DNA of 64,000 bases from Heliocidaris erythrogramma (Eukaryota > Echinodermata > Echinoidea > Camarodonta > Echinometridae), in assembly GCA_025617745.1 (NCBI GenBank), contig CM046864.1:24283152-24347151 (forward strand). Direction: 5' to 3'. Under the pieces are notes generated by a model. That model did not search any database. It was not told the DNA's origin and saw only the letters and a program-made list of their open reading frames with translations. Position numbers and translations under genes: made by a program. Below are positions 11,889 to 21,566 of the stretch, piece after piece (positions within the stretch are counted from its first letter, which is position 1; every line of letters begins with the position of its first letter).

Positions 11889-13075
11889 ATTTTTTTTAAT
11901 GAATGTTTAGCAGTTTAAGGAGCCGGTCCAGCTCCCGTGAAAGTGCTGAAATAGCACGCTGTGTGCATTCAATAGCACTCTGAGTGCAGTCCCTATGCAT
12001 GCCCTCAAAAAGTGCTATATACAGCACTTCAGTTTTTACAGTGTACAGATGACGTCAAAATAAGACGTCCTCTTGACGTCTTGCGTTGGTGCAAGTTGTC
12101 GTCTTATTGACGTAATTACAGGACGTAAAAAAGACGAAAACCACGACGTAAATATCACTTAATTTTTAACACTTTCTGCTATCAGGGTAATGTATTCGGA
12201 GGAAAATTGGTCTTCTCTTTACTTTAAGACATTATGTACCAAGGTACATTCTTATGCTCTTATATAAATCATTTATCCAGCCTCACATGTTTTATGGAAT
12301 TGAAGTTTGGGGAAGTTGCTATAAAAGCCATTTAAATTGTATTTTTCTGGCAAAGAAAATGGCTATGCGTGCTATTACTTTCTCCCCACTCAGGACAAGT
12401 TCAAAGCAATTATTTGTAGACCTGGAAGCATTAAATATACATAAGTTATTTCAGCTCTCAGTCTCAACATTTGTATATGATCTTCACCACATTCATTAGA
12501 AGAATATTTTGATGTAATGAACCATGCATATAGAACTAGAGGAAAAGAACTCAAGGCACATTTGCTATTTCTTTTGTTGGGGCAAAACTCTGGAATGATC
12601 TGCCCTTAAATATAAGAAAGGAAATGACAAGATTTTCCTTTCGCAAGAACCTAAAAATTATTTTGTTGAACAAGGATTAATGTTCAGAGTTAAGTTAGAT
12701 GTAATAATTTCCTGTTTAGCGAAGAACGACTTGTGCTAACTTTTGGTTCCCCCGTTAGCAACATTTTCAACTTCAAAGTTTCTGTATAATATAATAGTAA
12801 ATCTTTTGTGGGTATTTTTGACAATTCTATGAAGTATTTTGAGTCAAAATTATTTTTCGATCCTGAAAAAATAACATGTTAATGTTGTCAGGTAATTTAA
12901 ACTTTTCTTAATTCCTGACTGTTTTTTTTAAATTCATATCTGTATGTCATCTCTATCCATGTTTATATTAAGTATTCTGTACATATAATGACAATCGTTA
13001 TGTATACATGTGTTGTAAATGTTTGTAAACATCAATTCATTCATGTAAATATGTTTTTAATAAAATAAAATCAAA

Positions 13076-13960
13076 TAAAATCAAACAGAACGGCACAATG
13101 AGAGAGAGAGATGATGGCAGAATGAATATAAAGAGTAATTATAAAAGGAAAGATGGAAGTAAAGATAAATCGATCAATAGCAATATAATAGGGAGGATTG
13201 AATGTAAAGGGATAGAAGGATAAAACATAGGCCTAACGTAAAGACAGATTGAGAGAGAGAGAGAGAGAGAGAGAGAAATGGTAGAAGAATAAAGAAAACC
13301 ATGGCGAAAGGTGAAGGAGAAGATTATAAAAAAAGGGCTCCCCCCAAAAAAAAAAAAAAAAAAAATAACATAAAGAAATTAGAGATGAAAAGAAAGGGGA
13401 AAAAAAACGAAAAAGGAAGAATAATAAAGATTAACATATAGAAAGATGGAAGAGGTGATAGAAGAAATTAAAGAATAACACAACTAAAGGAAAGATGGAA
13501 AAATGAAAGGATAAAACGGAAGGAATGACATATTCAAAGATAGAGAAATGACAAAAGAATAAATATATATATATATATACATGTATATATAATTATAAGA
13601 GAAGATAAAGGGTAAAAACAATAGAAGCCTATAACAAAAGCAAAGTGTAATTAAACAATAATTGAAAATTAGCTAAACATATTAATTGATTGATTATTTA
13701 AATCAATTTATTCACTAGATAATCAATTAAGCACATGTACTTGATTCATGACATGCTCCATCAGGTCACCCTTTTCCCCTACTTTTCTACCCCCCCCCCC
13801 CCCCCCGTCAACAACAACAAAAAAAATAACATACAATTACTGCAAAATAGTTAGAAAATGTCGGCCAGAGCGCCAAACCGAGGCCTGCCTGTTTAGTCAA
13901 AGCCATCTAGAGTAGTATTGTTGGAGGAAAACTTAGCCAGTTGGTCTTTAGACGAAACGA
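13076..13960. other. Purine-rich non-coding stretch
   Basis: This stretch holds GAGAGA and AAAGGAAAGA low-complexity sequence, an A run (about 13349-13365), a short TA run (13563-13580) and a C run (13792-13806). No gene is seen. Confidence 0.6.
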
Positions 13961-14950
13961 TGATTAGACCAAATGGTAATTAGACCAGACCAAATGACAA
14001 TTAGACCAAATGGTTATTAGACTAAATAGGTGTTGGCTAAATAATTATAGACCAATGGAGGTTAGACTATCGGGGTAACCTCGATATATAGTCATAAGGA
14101 CCGCTATTCTTTAGGACCACTTATTCTTAAGGACTGCTATCCATAATGCGTGACTAAATGAATAGCGGTTTTGTATGAATAGCGGTCCTGATGAATAGCG
14201 AGCGGACCCAGACTAACTGACAAATAGACCACATGATGTGTAGACCAAATGGGTATTAGACCAACTGGGTTTCGACCATTTGATGATTAAACGAAATGGT
14301 AATTAGACCAATTGATAATGGACCAAATGGTTTTAGACCAAATGGCTATCAGATGAACTGACTATAGACGAAATGGTAATTTGATGAAATGAAAATTAGA
14401 CCAAATGGTAAAAGAACGAAATGAAGATTAGACTAACTGATTAACTGATATTAGACCGAATGATGTTAGACCAAGTGGCTATTAGACCAACTGAGTGTAG
14501 ACCAAGTGGCAATAAATCTATGTAACTATGACAGGCTAACTAATTTGTCTGTAGTTTTAGACCAAAAGGATATTAGACCAAGTGAACATTAGACCAAACG
14601 GTTATTAGACGAACTGAGAATTGGACCAAACGATGATTAGAAAAAATGGTAATTAGACGAAGTGATGATTGGACGATGTGGGTGTTACCAACTGGGTTTA
14701 GCCGAAATAATTATTGGACCAAGTGAACATTAGACGAACTGATTATTAGACCAAGTGGTGTTTACACCAAATGGGTTTAGACCAAATGGCTTTTAGACGA
14801 AGTGGTGATTAGACGAAGTGATTAACTGATTATTAGACCAAATGGTTATTAGACGAAATGTAGATTAGAAATTGGTGATGGACGAATAGACCGAATGATA
14901 TTAGTCCATTTGGTTATGAGACCAATTGGCATTAGACCAAGTGGCAATTA
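13960..14950. repeat. Degenerate TTAGACCAAATGG array (~1 kb)
   Basis: Dozens of imperfect units of roughly 17-20 bp are built on TTAGACCAAATGGTAA and variants (ACGAAGTGATGA, ACCAACTGGG). It is the reverse complement of the array at 7725-7910. Confidence 0.75.
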
Positions 14951-14954
14951 CATC

Positions 14955-15112
14955 GGTGCATTATTTGCAAGCAATGAGTTTTTACATTTGCGGTCGACGT
15001 GTTACGACATTTGTGGTAAAAATTGATTTTTTTTTTTTTTACATTTGTAGGCGAAATGTTTTTACATTTGTGGTTAAACATATTTTTACATTTGTGGGCG
15101 ATTTTTATTACA
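14955..15112. repeat. TTTTACATTTGTGG array, left half (interrupted by a LINE)
   Basis: This is the reverse complement of the CACAAATGTAAA arrays at 3630-3830, 5020-5210 and 6650-7030, including the shared word GCAAGCAATGAGTTTTTACA. The array is split by a LINE fragment and continues at 16180-16290. Confidence 0.65.
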
Positions 15113-16175
15113 TTTGATTTATTTGATTTGATTTATTTATTTCTGCTTGATTTCTCAATTCATCAAATAATGCATACGTTATACAAATTATGCGATATAC
15201 AATACAATGGAACATCATGACATTAATATATCTTAAACTACAAGGCTAACAGTAGGATTATAGAAAGAGAAATCAAACAAGAGGGTTTTCATAATAAGCC
15301 GAGGCTTGACAGCATGAAAGCCCTTTGAGATAAAATATAATTACACAAGTAATGAGAGAGAGAATGGGAAGAGGATACAGAGAGAAATAGGGATGAAGAG
15401 AGGAGGATAAAATGAGGCAATTGTACCTTTCCAAATATTTTAAATAACAACTGTATTAACAATAGAGAGTTAATCATCCGGTTTGAGAGGCAGAAATGAT
15501 ATTAACATAATAGCAAGTGGTAAACTCGTTTTGTAAACTAATATCATATCTGCCTCCCAAAGAGGTGAAAATGTGCCAAGTCATGGGTCCTATTTACATA
15601 ATTATACAAGATATTATGGGTGTACTACACAATCATTATTGTGGGGAATATTGCTTAATTAGGTGATTTTTTGCTGCTCGCTTGAAAGAGTACATTAAAG
15701 TCATGTTTTTTATTTCGGGAGGAAGGGAATTCCATACATCAGGGCCAGAGTGCCTAATAGAATTATGTGCAAGAGCAGTCCTGGGGTTAAATAAATGCAC
15801 ATTTTTTGATTGTCTGGTAGGATATGCGTGAATTTGTGTGTTCGATTGAAATAATGTTGCAAATACTGGGGGTAAAAGGTTGGAGTTATACTTAAACATG
15901 AATAGAGCTTTTTGTAGGAAATTAATATCATTGACCTTGAGGGACTTAAGACGAAAAAACAGAGGGTCAGTGTGAGAGCAAAAACTTGCCCCACTACACG
16001 CCCGGATGGCTTTTTTCTGGAGAATTAATATGGGATTTGTATAACATTTATGAGTTGCCCAGATAATATTACAATATGATATGTATGGCAAGACAAGCGT
16101 ATTATACAGCGTAAATAGTACAGAAGTAGGTAAAAAATATTTTAGCTTAGTTAACAGACCAACATTACGAGATTT
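15113..16175 (-). mobile_element. 5'-truncated LINE fragment inserted in the ACATTTGTGG array
   Basis: The minus-strand frame 16091-15636 encodes a LINE ORF2 C-terminus (LPYISYCNIIWATHKC, AIRACSGASF, then SGPDVWNSLPPEIKNM). A 3' region of about 500 bp follows, with a tail of TTTGATTTGATTTATT-type repeats at 15113-15142. The array words stand on both sides, so the LINE landed inside the array. The type is similar to the + strand LINE at 12190-12680. Confidence 0.72.
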
Positions 16176-16320
16176 GTGCTTATATTTACACTTGTGGTTG
16201 ACGTATTATGACATTTGTGGTTATTTTGACATTTGCGGGTGCAATGTTGTACATATGTGGTTATTTTTACATTTGTGGTAGATTTTAACATTTGTGGGCT
16301 CTACACCACCCCCCCCCCCC
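16176..16320. repeat. TTTTACATTTGTGG array, right half, ending in a C run
   Basis: Words such as ACATTTGTGGTTATTTT repeat up to a C run at about 16307-16325. This mirrors the C run plus CACAAATGTAAA layout at 3606-3660, 4999-5050 and 6815-6890. Confidence 0.65.
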
Positions 16321-16325
16321 CCCCC

Positions 16326-16787
16326 AACGCAAGCAAGAACAATTCTGCAATATTACTGCCCCTTCCACATGTTCCAGGTGCACACATTTTTTCGTGATAT
16401 ATTCTGATGAGTGAACAAATTAGTTTTAGAAAAAATAAAGAATCATTTACGAATAAAAAGCTCTTCGAAATCTTTACGACATATCTTTTACGATGTGCAT
16501 CAAATTACTCAAAAATATCAAATAAATTACCATTAAAAGGTTTATTCCTTAGGCATTCACGGACTAGGTGTTTCTACAGTCCCAGGTACCCAGACCTGTG
16601 TACAGAGCCCTTCGGTTTTTGTAAGATTAGTTTAAGATCTTTTGCTCAAAATACAGTATGCCTATTTTCAAATTGGCTTTTGGATAGTTCATTTGAAAAA
16701 AAAGAATTCTATAACCTAGCTCGATCAATTACTGTACGCTTTCAAATTTCAAATACAATATGACATTGCAATATTCTACAGGTTAAG
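16326..16787. other. Non-coding stretch, nothing recognised
   Basis: The ORF at 16407-16763 has no recognisable motif, and I see no splice-linked exons or repeats. Confidence 0.4.
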
Positions 16788-17361
16788 GTGGGTTTTTATG
16801 GGGCACGTGAACGATTCGCGAAGGATGCGAATGTTGAGAAATGGCAAAGTCCAACACTCTTGACAATTGAGCCGTAAACCATTCTTCAGCAGTTTGTGCG
16901 CAGTTCTCACAAGGTATATGCGAATGGTATGTGCAGCTTGGTCGAATTATGTCCATTCCACATACACGAAGAACATGCTACTAAATACAACACGAGAAAT
17001 CACATGAGCGAGACACTCTCCAAGCTGTCCGAAGCTGTTTGGAGTTTCACGAAGATTTTGCCAACGTCACGCACGTCGTGAGTAGGTCGTGCGCATATGA
17101 CGAATCTTCTCAGACATTTTTGAGAGCCAATAAACAAGAAATGACGACCCGGGGTGATGGAAATGTTCGCAAGAATTTCAAACTTTTTGAAACTTCCCTC
17201 GATCCGAACTAAAACGACTCCCACGAACAATTGACGATGCTTCCGAACCCCCAAGCATATTTGGCGAACTTTTGGAGCATAAAATACGAATGTTGGACTT
17301 TGCCATTTTATCGACATTCGCATCCTTCGTGAATCGTTCGCATGCCACGTGAAAACCCATC
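16788..17361. mobile_element. Inverted-repeat element (~570 bp)
   Basis: The left arm (16788-16860: GTGGGTTTT, GAACGATTCGCGAAGGATGC, AAGTCCAACA) matches the reverse complement of the right arm (about 17290-17361). The arms are about 70 bp, the inside is non-coding, and the element looks non-autonomous. Confidence 0.65.
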
Positions 17362-17469
17362 TTTGGGGGCAGTGGATAAGGGACGCGTCCCCTTCTGCAT
17401 GTTTGAAGGAGTAAATTTAATGAAAGCCAAATAGTAAATAGTCAGTCTTTGTGATCTTATATCATATAA

Positions 17470-18740
17470 CTATGTGCAAGCTCTCTTCTTGCCTCCTTCT
17501 TCAACGACACCTCTTTTATTCATCCAGCCAGCATTCCAGTGCACCCCCCCCCCCCCCCGTTTCATCACTATCATCCATCCCGCCATATCCTGTCGTTTAT
17601 CACCCACGGCTACCAATCCATTATCCTTGATAACCACTATCATAAACATCACTCTAATTACCAACATCAATGCCATTGAACCAGTCAATATCTATTATCA
17701 TGATTACATATCAATATCCTTACAAACACCGTCACATGTGCTGTGAGCATCACAACTAACATATTCATTAAGAGAATAATAATAATTACAATGTTTATAC
17801 GGTACTGCGCAAATATCCATTAGCTGCCCTTCCATGAAAAAACGCAGTAACGGACATTTTCTCGATTTCACTTTTTTCCAGAAAAGTACTCAATACAAAC
17901 AATGCTTTTTCATGTAATACATTTAGTTTCCCGAAAACAAGTTCTGGAAACCCATTTTTTCACAACTTAAAAACGCAGTATCTAAAGTAAAATTTGAGTT
18001 TCCCAAAGGAAACAAAATTGTGTGTGTGTGGGTGTGTGTGTATGTGTTCTTACAAACTTATACTTGTGGGGTACAGAGAACAAAATAGCACAATGATGGC
18101 GTTTATTCCGTCATGCTTGTGGGGTACAAAATACAATAGGAGAAAACAATACAGTTCCCCACGAATCAATGTGTGTTGAGATCCGGGGTGTGTGGGTGTG
18201 TGTGTGTGTGCTTGAGAGAGAGAGAGAAAGATTTGGTTTTAATGGTTTAGTTTACCTGACTGCATAACCATGTGTATGCTTGTAAATAAGCAACCAGGGG
18301 ACCGACGCGACGGCTTTAAGTCATCTCCGAGGGATAGAGAAAGAGAAGGGAGAAAGAAATATATGAAGGGCAGAGAGGGGTGGATAAGGAAAGAAAGAGG
18401 GTGGGTTAGGAGAATGGAATAGAAAAAGAATAAGGGAGATAGAGAAAAAAAGTGGAGGTGTATTGGAAAGAGAGAGCGAGGGAGGGAGGGGGGGGGGGGG
18501 GAGAAGGATGTGATTTTTGTTAATGTACAGGATTTGTGTGAAGATTCTACGCAAAAAGAACTGCAGCAAAGGCCAAAGGCCATATCATTGCGCAGTTAGT
18601 ATTCTGCCAAATTCACAAATTAATGTTCGAAAACCTAAGCGAAATCTCGGGCCCATGTTACTGAATTATTATATGAAACTTACTTTCCTTGCCAATGATA
18701 CCCATGTGTTAGGGTTATATGATGTGAGGATGTGCAGCAC
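17470..18740. other. Non-coding stretch with C/G runs and GT/GAGA simple repeats
   Basis: It contains a C run (17545-17558), GTGTGTG (18015-18042, 18188-18212), a GAGA-rich tract (18320-18490) and a G run (18489-18501). Short Pro/Ser-rich ORFs are compositional. Confidence 0.55.
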
Positions 18741-18744
18741 ACCA

Positions 18745-18885
18745 GGACCCTGTTTCATAAACCCTTTTATCAAACTCAAGTGTCACATTTCGACAACAAA
18801 TTTGTTCACAGCCAGTCAAATACAATGATTTCAGTAGCTTATAGCAGTTACTGTAATTGATAAGAAGTTTTATGAAACAGCGCCC
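18745..18885. mobile_element. GTTTCAT-ended MITE, copy 1
   Basis: The ends are CCTGTTTCATAAA and TTTTATGAAACAG in inverted orientation. Similar elements of about 140-150 bp stand at 27835-27977, 33945-34090 and 35042-35189, sharing the inner words TAGCTTATAACAGT and GACAAATT. Confidence 0.65.
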
Positions 18886-18899
18886 TCTTCATGTAGAGT

Positions 18900-20080
18900 G
18901 TCCGAACTGCCATCCTGCAAAATAAGTTGATATCGTATCCTTTTGTGACCCACGTAGACCAACAGCCCACGAGCCTAAAACTTCCTTAAGGACAAAAGGA
19001 ACGTCGACCCACGACAGTCCATGACTAAGAAGATGGGGGAAAGGGGAAAAAAGAAATAAAGAGATTCACATCGTCGTGCTAGTGAGCTGTTGTGCGCTGT
19101 AGACATTCATAATTTGTGATCTTTGTGCCTTAACCCCGAAATATAAAAAGCGTGGATTGTTGATCCGGTGATAATTACTCTCGGTGCCATTTCGTTAGTA
19201 AGGTAGAGAGTTTGGATTTGATGAAATATGTAGACTTTTCCTGCCAGAATGAAAGATATGAGAGCAGGAACTTAGCAGTGTTAGCTAATAAGAGCGTGTA
19301 TACTGTATTACATTTACTCTGTATTATTTAGAAGAAAAAAAAAGAAATTCCACATCGTAGAACACCTCAAGGCAAAAATCGTTCAAAAATTGTCTTAGCT
19401 GTCTGTTACTATGTCGGTGAAATATGTATATGTCATTTGTATATTTGCTTAAGTGCCAGTGTACACCATATCTGTGTTGTCGCTTTTATAATATATAATT
19501 CGTGGTGTAATAAGTGGATATAGCTTGCAGAGGAGAGAGAGAGAGAGAGAGTTAGGCCAATACATGTAGCTCCAAATAGTTCCCATCCACTTAGGCCTAA
19601 ATTCACCATAGTAGTTTTGAGTTTAATACATGGCCTCATTCATGGTTTAAACCTTCATCGTGGACTGATTAAGATAAGCGCATACACGCATTTATTGCCC
19701 GTTCTTTGGACAATGAGGCCATGCACCTACTTCTATTAAAGGGAGGCTTCAGTTCTGGGAAAGGTTAAGAAAAATAATTTGAGTTTTCTCATTCTTTGGA
19801 TATTAGTTCAGAAGATTATCATAGTAGATATGTCACCTGAAAATGTTTGCTCTTCAAATGCTCTCACATTCAGAATATGAGAAGAAACGGCTGAAATGTT
19901 CGGACCGAACAAAACAATTTTCGCCAGCCCTCCCACAGTCGCTTGGTGGGAACGGGGGGGGGGGGGGGGGGGTTATGGGGTCAAGTTCCCATCCATAATT
20001 CTCCGATAAGCATAAATAATAAGCACAATATTAAATAAGGGGGGGCACACGGGCCGGATTCCCCCCTCCCCCTAAATCCG
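18900..20080. other. Non-coding stretch
   Basis: No gene is visible. It contains a GAGA tract (19531-19550) and a G run (19956-19972). Confidence 0.45.
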
Positions 20081-20088
20081 CCACTGCT

Positions 20089-20272
20089 CGTACCCTTTCA
20101 CTCTACCCAACCCCCTATTTCATGAGCCCTGATGTAGACCATGCATATTTGAACACTTTATAGATCTAGGCCCTGTAACTCGTACCCTTTCACTCTACCC
20201 AACCCCCTATTTCATGAGCCCTGATGTAGACCATGCATATTTGAACACTTTATAGATCTAGGCCCTGTAACA
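20089..20272. repeat. Direct tandem duplication, 92-bp period, two copies
   Basis: The 92 bp from 20089 (starting CGTACCCTTTCACTCTACCC) are repeated from 20181 with no difference that I can see. Confidence 0.8.
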
Positions 20273-20385
20273 TAAAGCTTGAAATTGATCTTACGATTGA
20301 TTTTTACGATTGATGGTACATTGTAGTCAATGGGATTGATCGTAAAAATTGTACGATCAATGTAAAGTTTTATGTTACACGGCTC
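20261..20385. mobile_element. Short inverted-repeat element (~125 bp)
   Basis: The left end CCCTGTAACATAAA and the right end TTTTATGTTACACGG are inverted. The inside is rich in GATCGTAAAAATTG words that pair with each other. Confidence 0.55.
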
Positions 20386-20449
20386 TGGAGTTTGTGGCAC
20401 TAATTATACATATCAGTACTTCAGAAAGTTAAAAACACACTGTAAATTA

Positions 20450-21560
20450 GCAATCGCTTAACACTCACATTTAGAGTTGATGAAAGTACTAGGGTTCACA
20501 TTACTTTTTCTACAACAATTTATTTTGTTTTGTATTTTGGACGCTGGCTATTTTAAAATCTGCAATAAATCTTGTCTTGATTTGAATTAAATTAAACAGT
20601 TTAGACTAATTGAAACTGCGCGTGTGGGTGGTTGTTTGAGTGTGTGGGCGAGTGGACGAGTGTGCGTGTGTGATTGGGTGTGAATTAATAGATGTGATAT
20701 AAAACAAGTGTTCAAGGGGTGGAGGATCATCTATCAAAATGGAGGGGGAGCAAGTAAGCCCCCCCCCCCCTCCCCCTCATAATGATAGTGCCCATCACTC
20801 TTAAAGGGGGCACGATTCGTCGTTGATTGTCCTGAATGAAGTGTATAAGTAAGCATCGATCCGCCCTCATATATTTTGCAATCAGATCATCACTTGCACC
20901 CTCAAAAATGAGGGAGAAGAGGCTTGTTGATATCATCTTTGTAATTGTACGGGTAATTTGTAATTTTAGCAAAAACACTTTAATTCAACCGTGTTAACCC
21001 TGACCTTATAAATATCCGGTCGGTCACGTATCGTGTGAGTGAGAACTTAATTTTTAGGGCGGTTGCAGAGGGGGCGGGGCACAAGAGGCCCCCTCTATTC
21101 TTCATCTACTCGGTAGATGAAAATTAATGCTAGAGAACAAGGCCATTGCGAATGAGGAGATATTGTGGAAGGATCTTTTCTTTCTTTTTCACGTTCCCTT
21201 CCCTCAGCCACCCCCTCTCTCTCTCTCTCATTTTTTTTTAAATTCTGCTTTCGATATGAGGCGCGAGCCCTGTAGCCCCATAGACGCCACTGCAGAGAAA
21301 TACATGTATCGAGAAATGGGTGAATCTTCGTTATCGTGCTCATGGAACCGCCCCATTATTATTTTTATTTTATTGTATTCATTATTTTTTTTTTCCTGGA
21401 GCTCCCATTATACAAAAGTTCTGGATACCCGACTGTTTTTTCACAGAGCGACTCAAAGAAGCATTGAAGGTCACTTTACTAACGGGATAGGTAGCTTGAA
21501 GTGTAGACTTCCATTCTACATTGGTAAATTCTCGTTTAAACTTGCAAAGACCAGTAACTT
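20450..21560. other. Upstream region of gene A, no gene seen
   Basis: It holds GTGTGTGG-type sequence (20625-20680), C runs (20760-20775) and a CT-rich stretch (21195-21235). The promoter of gene A should lie near its right end, but no clear TATA box is seen. Confidence 0.4.
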
Positions 21561-21566
21561 GCAAAA

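Larger units (their letters stand above)
11537..12043. mobile_element. Nested inverted-repeat element with CACTGTAAAAA ends, TA target duplication
   Basis: It lies inside the 11384-12187 element. The left end CACTGTAAAAAC and the right end GTTTTTACAGTG are inverted, each flanked by TA. Near both ends are inward repeats of AGTGCT/AGCACT words. The same ends occur at 46454 and 49894. The TA duplication suggests a Tc1/mariner-type mobiliser, which is inference. Confidence 0.7.
11384..12187. mobile_element. PIF/Harbinger-type inverted-repeat element (MITE-like), TAA target duplication
   Basis: Both ends read CCCTGATAGCAGAAAGTG inward, and the two arms match for about 140 bp (11384-11530 against 12046-12187), with repeated GACGT words. 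TAA stands directly outside both ends (11381-11383 and 12188-12190), which fits the 3-bp TWA duplication of PIF/Harbinger elements. It interrupts the LINE ORF. No transposase gene is present, so it would be non-autonomous. Confidence 0.75.
9337..13075 (+). mobile_element. LINE fragment, copy 2 (endonuclease to 3' tail, interrupted)
   Basis: It begins with a second copy of the flank (9337-9560), then the endonuclease region (9614-9937, 9943-10485) with the same frameshift as copy 1. An RT N-terminal region follows at 10730-11080 (ESHGYDTLPARLIKDAA, then PLTYIFNLSLETGEFP). An internal deletion joins it to a FADDTNMF block at about 11085, the RT catalytic FADD motif. The reading is broken by the inverted-repeat element at 11384-12187 and resumes at 12190-12680 with a LINE C-terminus (SFIQPHMFYGIEVWG). 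The 3' end near 13040-13075 is a run of AATAAAATCAAAT-type repeats. It is inactive. Confidence 0.72.

Noticed and set aside
16407..16763. 118-aa plus-strand ORF
   Set aside because: No motif, no neighbouring exons, AT-rich codon use expected by chance.
18239..18583. Pro/Ser/Leu-rich minus-strand ORFs (also 1720-2071, 23236-23538, 32632-32970, 37433-37723)
   Set aside because: They cross GAGA/CTCT low-complexity DNA and have no start context or motif.
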